Made by a program: the position numbers and the translations under genes. DNA of 64,000 nucleotides from Lewinellaceae bacterium (GTDB taxonomy: Bacteria > Bacteroidota > Bacteroidia > Chitinophagales > Saprospiraceae): the NCBI GenBank assembly GCA_016719605.1, contig JADJYW010000008.1, forward strand, positions 1 to 64,000. The letters are read 5' to 3'. The notes under the pieces were generated by a model. The model was given only the letters and a program-made list of their open reading frames with translations. It was not told the DNA's origin and searched no databases. This document shows, one piece after another, positions 57,466-64,000 of this stretch; the stretch's first letter is position 1, and each line of letters opens with the position of its first letter.

Positions 57466-60400
57466 TTACGGCAGCCGTTGCAACACCACCTTCCGCACCA
57501 CACTACCTGCGGCCGTCTGCAACCGCACCGTGTACACGCCCGAACTCAGCCACGAACCGGTATCCGAGCGGCCGTTCCAGGTCGCTACATTCGGGCCGGC
57601 AACAGCCGAAACCGGGCGTCGAACCACTTCGCGGCCTTGCGCATCGCTGATCGTGAGCGTCACCTCATCCGCCTTCGGCAAAACAAACCGCAGGGTTGTT
57701 TCGGTTGCAAATGGATTGGGCTGCACATCAAAGCCCAATGTGGCGCCGAACTCCAGTTTGGCGCTGGTAGTCTGCAGATCGAAGGGCACCGGATTTGCGG
57801 TGCTGCCCTGGTGTTCACCTGGCGCAAAAGACATGCTTGCCGTCAGTTCCTGTACCATACCAGTGGCGTCATCGTACAATTTGAAACGCAGTTGCTCGCC
57901 TGCCGAATTGGCGTAGGTTGTCAGGAAAAACAGGTGTTCATCCAGCGATTCGATGTAGATCGCCGGCGCCGTCCCGCGTATTTCTCCGTTGACAAACACG
58001 CCGAGTTCCATGTTGCTCGTGGTTGCATTGCCGTCGTCGGCGCGCAGCATACCGATGAGGGTGTTCGTATGCTCGAAGGCCGTCGGGTTCACCGACCAGT
58101 GGGCGGGTGGCGTTTCCGTTTCGCCCCTTGCTTCGGTCTGGTTTTCCGCAAACGGACTGGGTGGCGGCGGGTAGGTCAGCACCGTCGGGTTGGTCAGTCT
58201 GATCTGGTAGCCGTTGGGTGGCGACATAAACTTCAGGTTTCCAAGCCAGCGGTAAATCGTATCAGGCGGAATCACGACCTTGGCATACTCGGCAAAGGCC
58301 ACCTGACTTTTGATGATGTCGCCGGGCTGTGCAGCCACCGAGGCGAGGGCATCGTCAATGGCCAGCGAGTAGTTGGGCACATAGCCGATCCAGTTCCAGC
58401 CGGCCACGAGTGGAATAGGCGTGGTGGCCGGGTCAATCGGCGAACCGACCATGCGCAAGGTATCCGGCACATCGGCGCGATAAATGTACATGGCGGTGTT
58501 ATTCAGGTTGGTCAGCGGCCCCACCCAACTGCTTCCGCCATACAACGAGAACGGCCCCTGGCTGCGGATCAAGTCGTTTTCCGGGTGTTGGAGCGTCGCC
58601 AGTGCTGCGTTCAGGCTGTTATCCGGGAAAGCAAGGTTGAACGAAATCCAGTTCCAGCCGAAATTGAACGGCACTTCGCGCAGGAGCAACCCACCCGTGT
58701 GCACCACTTGCGGGGCGGCGTGCGTGCCGACAACGTTGTCGGGCTGGAACGTAAAGGACTCCAGCACAAAACCATACCGTTGGCATTCCGATGCGTCCCA
58801 AACCTCGATTCGAATCGGATCGAGCATGTCGTCGGGGTTGCCATAAATGGTCAGATAAGCCAGATATGTGCCGAGAAGCGGCACATACTGGATGTTGGTG
58901 CGGCCGCGCAATTCGTCGTTGATGTATGCCGCCACAATGTCTTCCGGATCGGTGGAGAATACGCCTTCGATATTGACTTTGAGCACCATGCTCATGGTGT
59001 TTTCGTACAAAGCGGCATTGACAAAACTGTATGGCGGACGGCACACCACGCGTACGCCGACTGGTAGCAGCTCGTCGCCCCCCATGAAAAAGGGATTTTG
59101 CCCGGTTTCGGTGCGCAATACGATGGAGTCCGACCAGCGGCCGAACGCCAGCGAGGAATCAATGTGGAAATTGATCGGGCGGATTTCGTTGGGCGCCAGT
59201 GTCCCCTGATCAGGCGAGATGTGTACCCAATCCGGCGCGTTCAGGATGCTGAACGGCACGGGATAGCCACCGCGGTTGTGGATGTTGGCCACTGCCGTTT
59301 TGTTTTCATCCTCGTATTTCGTCATGCCGAGGCTGTCGGTCAGCCAGGCCAGTTCGTTGCGATCTACATAGAATTCCCAAACCCCGTTGTTGAATTTGGT
59401 GCCGTTGAACACATTACCTACGAGGTCCTCAACGCCGCTCAGTTCGGCGCGCAGAATTCGGTTTTCGAAAAACTCATTCTGGAAATTCGGATCCAGCACG
59501 ATCTTGTTTTCGAAACAGGTCATGTCAATGTCAATCGGGTCGTTCGTGGTTGCGTCGAAAAGCAACACATTGTCCACCGGGTTCAAATCGTCGCAGTTGA
59601 CGTGCTGATTGAACGTGAACGAGATTTCGTCGCCGACGTGGTACACCCCGTCCGATGGCTGCGGTACCCCCACAATGCTGGGTGGCTCCCGGTCTATGCG
59701 GCCTTTGATAATTGCGGAGAAACCCGGTTTGTCGCTCGCATCGCCAGTACACACGGCCCAGGCGTGGATTTCGTAGGGGCCGTCTTCCAGGCCCGCGGTT
59801 TCCCAATAAAACTGTGTAAACGACGGGCCTAACAGGAGTGTATCCGGACTTAAGGGCGGCGTGATAAAGCCCGACCAGTTCGGATTGAAGCCATCAAAAA
59901 GGCCTCCTGGACTCGGCAAGTTTATCCAGGCGCCATCGCCATCGGTGCGGCGATACTGTACGCGGACCAACTGGAAATCGGTGGAGTTCAGGTCATAACC
60001 CGATACGGTGATACGCCGTATTGTTCCGGGCTGGACCGGGTCGTTGTTTAATACAACCCAATTCTGCTCCGGCACATTGATATTCACCTCGCTGCACGGG
60101 CGGATGAAGTCCACGCCAAGGAATAGCGGCGAGAAGAATTTCGAATCGTTCCCGGAAGCGAGGGCAAGATCGTTCCGGTACTCGCACTCGGAAACCAGCG
60201 CCACCAGCAGGCTGTCGTACTCATACTCGATCGGGCCGCGCTCCACGGTCAGGGTGATCGGGATAGACGTGCCGTAAGGCACCACGTACTGAATAATGTC
60301 GTTGGTCAACGGCTGTCCATTCAGTTTGATAACGGCGCCGTGTGGATTGTTGGCCGCTATCGCCGTGAAGCCATACGTCCAGTCTTCGTTGGTGGCACTC

Positions 60401-63400
60401 AGGTTGCCGAGGTTCATTTTGAACACAGCCGGTTCGTTGGCAGGCACGTTGATGGCCGTGAATTGGGAACCTTGCCCAAGGGCCAGGTTCGGCGCTTCGC
60501 GGTTGGCGGTGCCGGCCTCCCAGGGGCAGGAAGACTGCCCGGCTTTGAGGCGGAACACGGGCGTTTTGTACACGGAATCCATAGCCACATCCACAGTAAA
60601 AGCGTCGCCCGGGTCGTCATCTGCAAGGGAATAGCCGGTTGTTACGCCTGTTTCAGTACTCGATCCTCCGGCATCAACGGTATGGCTGGTTTTTTCCAGA
60701 ATCCGTCCTTTGCCCTCAAATCCATTTCCAAGAATTTTGAACGAAAACTCCTTTTCAATTTTCAACTCGTTGTTGATGTACTCTTCTACGCTATTGTTTC
60801 CGGCTGTATCGCTCGTGGCAGAATACTCATACTGGACGCCCGCATCGAAGGAGATGTTCTGCATGAATTTCGCCCGTTCTTTCAAATCCGCGTTGTATTG
60901 CAAAATGGCATCCCATCTTCGTCTGGATTCCGCATAACGCAGACTATCTTCCGAGGTAGCAGCCGGATCATTTTCCAGATTTTCTAAGTAACGCAGCAGG
61001 AAATTCCTGACCTGAAACTCCGAATACACAAACGTTGTAGCAAATGTATCCGGATTCACTTCCAGAAATGTCGAGTCGTCCGGCACGCATCCATTCATAT
61101 ACACTTCATCGGCAAACCCGAAAATAAGGTTGAAGGCTGCACCGACATACACATCGCCACCGGCGGCGCCACCTACGATCGAGCCGCCCGAACTGGTAGA
61201 AATTTTTTCGGTAAAACTAACGCAGGTTTGAAACGAAGAATCCGAAACCCTTTTGTAGGTGAGCTCCGTATCTATGCCGGCCTTGATGGTCGGTTCTGTT
61301 TCTGTAATAATCCCAACCCCCAACGGCGCCACTACGTTGATCACTTTTGTGCCGGTTTGAATATTGAATTCGGCGCCCGCGCCCGTTTCAACCTCCCCTT
61401 TGATGATGGTTGTTTTGCAAGTCTTGGTATTTTTTTCCAAAAGGCTGCACTTCCGTCTCCGGGTGGATCGCGCAGAATGAGCGTCGGAAACTGCGGCATC
61501 AAGGTAGTGAAGGTGTTTTCCTTTTTCACGCTTCCGGTCACCACGACTTGTTTGACCAAAGTGGCTTGCCGACCGGCCAATGAGGTGCCGATAATTTGCA
61601 GGGTTTTCAAATACGGCGGTGAGGGGTTCGGGGCGCCCACGGTGAATTGGTACTTTTGTATGCGACTTGGATTGCCCTGTTTGCCCATGATCGAATCGGA
61701 GACCTCGCCTGCAATACCGTTGATAAAGCGGAAATTAGCCGTATCCAATGGGCAAACGCCGTCATCTATAACCATGCTCATGTTGTCCAGAATCGGTTCA
61801 TATTGCTCCGTCAGTTTGACTACGATCAAAACAGTACTGCCTCGATCGAGCACGATGATCTCCGGATTGCAACCGGGCACAGGGTCAAGACCACTGACGA
61901 TCTCTACCACCGGCGGTGCGAAATAGATAAAATCCAATGTCGTGTCGCGTTCGGTCAAATCCACTGTTGATCCGCCCTGTACCTGAAAAAAGTCCTTGAC
62001 ATCCGGGTTCGAGTGTTCCACTACCGCCACGGTCATTTGTTCCAGAGGGGGCAATTCTTCAAAATCAAATTGCCCATCCGGGTACGGCATTTCTTCCACA
62101 CGCTCGAAACAGCCGTCCACCGATGCCACTTTCACTAAGCATATCGTACTGGGAGTCAGGACAGATTTTTTGCACTCTCCCCCGGCTACCTGCACCTGTA
62201 TCTTGCGCACCGTAATGTCGTTGAACAGGATACCGGCGATGGGATTGACCACATTGGTCACTTCCCAAAAAGCGGGCACGAAAAGGTGGTCTTCGAAGAC
62301 CGGCGCCAGCATGGCTGTTGTGCCCGGATCGAAATCAATTACAAATTTGCCGGTGGAATCCGTAAATATCCTGGGGTTGTATGGCGAGCCATTGACCAGA
62401 ATTTCTACGTTTTTGGCAAAACAGTCCGTGTTTTTATAGCGTACATAACCCGAGACCGGTATGGTGGAGCGGTCCACAAAATCAACCTGATCCACCGAGG
62501 TCACGCTCGGGTTGAGGGTAACTTGCCGGGTGACAGGTGTGAATTCGTGCGGGGAGGTCTTCTGCCGGGGAGCAAATGGCGACCACTCTGCACCGAAATT
62601 GGTGCCGTAGTTCAGCAGCACCGAGCCGCTGTTGTTCAGCCGGCTGCCGTTGCCTTCGTCTAATGGGAAATAGACCCGCAAGCCCGGTTCCGCCATCACC
62701 CGGGGGCGGTATGCATGCGACAGAATACTGTCCACGATCAGGGTCGTGTCATACAAAGCCACTTCGTCTATGAGGCCGCCGAAATGGTCCGTGCGGCTCA
62801 TGCCACTGGCTCGGGCGCCGAGCGTCCAGGCGGTAGTTGGGTCCGACCAGTTGCCGGTTATACCTACGTATGTGTGGTTACCGAGGGACACCCCGTTTTT
62901 GTAGGCGGTAACCGTTCGATCGGAGCCAACGCTGTCTATTGTGAATGCCAAATGTTGGTAGCCCACGCCGAGCGAGCCGAAGTTGTGCTCCTGTCCGTTG
63001 AGGTACAAGAAGATATCGCTGGTCAGGCCGTTTTCTTTCAGCAGCAGGCGGAAGTCATTTCCGGGCCAGGTTTTGGAGAGCAGGCACTGGTCGCCGTCCG
63101 GGCCGGCGCTGTTCACCCACATTTCGAGGGTGGCCTTGGGTGTGACGGAGAAGTCGGGCAATTCCGCGTAGTCTTCTTCGCTGCGCACAAACTTAAGTGC
63201 CCTGTACGCATAAAAATCCTTCATCGGGTCGGCCAAAAACGTAGTGCCTGTGCCGTAGCTCGCCGATTCGATGCGGTAAAAGCCCTCCTGATTGGTTTTG
63301 CCCATGGTGCGCACGTAGGGTCGGTCGGCATCGAACGCCGCGCCGCAGAGGTAGAGTTTGTTACGGCTAATTACGTCGAAGGAGGCAGTTCCGAGTTCCT

Positions 63401-64000
63401 CATCCATTTTCCAGTAATACTTCAGGCCGGGAGTTTGGGAGGACGCCGTCCCCATCAAGGCTTCGCTGAGGTCAAGTTCGTCGAGGCGGCGGTGGTACAT
63501 GCGAAGTTCGTCCAGATATCCTTCCCAGGCGCCGGCGGCTTCTGTAAAAGCGCCGATGCGCAAATCGGATGCGGAAGTTATCGGTGGCAAATCGCCGATT
63601 TCCACCAACACACCGTCCAGATAAAGCCGGCCTTTGCCGTTGGCATCCATCGTGAGGGCGACATGGTGCCAGTCGTTTTTGGTACTGTCCGGGAACTGGC
63701 CCGAGAGCAACACGGCACTCCCGTCTGTTTGGGCCACTTCGATACCTTCATGTCCGCCGGCACTGGCTATTGGCCGGATGAAAAGCGAGTAGGGGTGCAA
63801 ACTTACAATCCCGGCACTGTCGTCGGCGTGGGTGGTTTTCACCCAAAAAGCCAAGGTCCATTCGCCATTATTCAGCGGGATCAGGGTATCTGCTACACTG
63901 TGGTTGGACATAGCAAAGGCGCCGTCGGTGGGGCCAAACTTGGCCGAAAAGCCCTGCAAGGGCGTAAGGGTGACAAAAGCGTCGGGCACGGGTCTGCCGT
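57466..64000 (-). CDS. Giant secreted LamG protein with T9SS sorting domain, copy C (N-terminus beyond window), one frameshift
   Basis: The right-edge part (64000 to about 61441) encodes the regulatory-like segment (PVPDAFVTLTPLQGFSAKFG), two LamG domains (WTLAFWVKT ...; ATLEMWVN ... GGLIDEVALYDTTL) and the regulatory repeats up to LRDPPGDGSAAF. There a T4 run (61439-61442, minus-strand sense) that should be T5 shifts the frame; the rest (61440-57466, LEKNTKTCKTT onward) is intact for 1,324 codons. Noteworthy is GGSIVGGAAGGDVYVGAAFN, a Gly-rich hydrophobic stretch shared with A and B. It ends with the Ig-like domain, GWNWISFNLAF repeats and a T9SS sorting domain (FDVQPNPFATETTLRF ... RKVVLQRLP) almost identical to that of copy B. 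Probably secreted and anchored or released at the surface. Terminator and tandem repeats follow. Confidence 0.82.

Noticed and set aside
57478..59067. 529-codon plus-strand frame opposite copy C
   Set aside because: Mirror of the conserved C-terminal region; equivalents exist opposite copy B, showing it follows from the sense-strand codon use.
61430..61445. Programmed -1 frameshift at TTTTGGAAAAAAA in copy C
   Set aside because: The A7 run could allow slippage, but copy A reads through the same place in one frame, and one missing T explains the break. Other genes in the window show the same kind of homopolymer loss.
1..64000. tRNA, rRNA, riboswitch or replication origin
   Set aside because: I saw no cloverleaf, rRNA core sequences, known riboswitch cores or DnaA-box clusters in the intergenic stretches, all of which are short.

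Overview
This window looks like a chromosome segment of a free-living Bacteroidota, most likely from the Saprospiria (Haliscomenobacter/Lewinella-like). The reasoning is inferential. Several giant secreted proteins end in type IX secretion (T9SS) type A sorting domains. There is a one-protein hybrid two-component system (HTCC), TonB-dependent receptors, a LytTR regulator paired with a TPR-HisKA_2 kinase, vanadium-haloperoxidase-like PAP2 lipoproteins, and -7 promoter boxes of the TAnnTTTG type. I saw no rRNA, tRNA, CRISPR array, transposase or prophage.

Layout. 1-18.5 kb (minus strand): two copies (A at the left edge, B at 9.7-16.7 kb) of a roughly 2,300-residue secreted LamG protein. Each is preceded by a secreted phage-tail-fibre-like protein: a tail-collar domain before A, a peptidase S74 chaperone domain before B. 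Between them lie a small membrane protein and a TPR/LuxR-like regulator. 18.7-25.2 kb (minus): a receiver protein lacking its phospho-acceptor Asp, a LytTR/HisKA_2 pair, a broken PAP2 phosphatase/haloperoxidase, and an OmpR-type two-component pair. 25.3-29.6 kb (plus): an intact PAP2 lipoprotein, a MORN-type lipoprotein and a FecA-like receptor. 29.7-36.7 kb: a LacI-type regulator divergent from a sugar-uptake operon (TonB receptor, (alpha/alpha)6 glycosidase, uridine-kinase-like kinase, GPH/SLC45-like transporter), with two tandem LacI-type operators between them. 36.7-39.1 kb: small membrane proteins, a UPF0158 protein, a secreted unknown and a bacilliredoxin. 39.2-49.3 kb: a 3,383-residue modular adhesin-like T9SS protein. 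49.5-54.5 kb: a Uma2 gene between a relic and the complete copy of an HTCC 3' end. 54.6-57.3 kb: a DASS/SLC13 transporter and an aspartate aminotransferase. 57.5-64 kb: copy C of the LamG giant, running off the right edge.

How it fits together. Much of the window serves the cell surface: giant LamG/beta-helix proteins exported by T9SS, exported trimeric-fibre-like partners, TonB receptors and signalling proteins with periplasmic sensors. The sugar operon is a self-contained uptake-hydrolysis-phosphorylation module without a SusD.

Caveats. Many genes are interrupted by single-base shifts, mostly in homopolymers, which points to residual assembly errors as much as to decay. Copy B is different: it has a dense cluster of frameshifts in about 0.9 kb between two clean halves. 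Intergenic spaces carry an unusual variety of short tandem and inverted repeats, often directly after stop codons. Two palindromic repeat families also occur in frame inside the HTCC gene.
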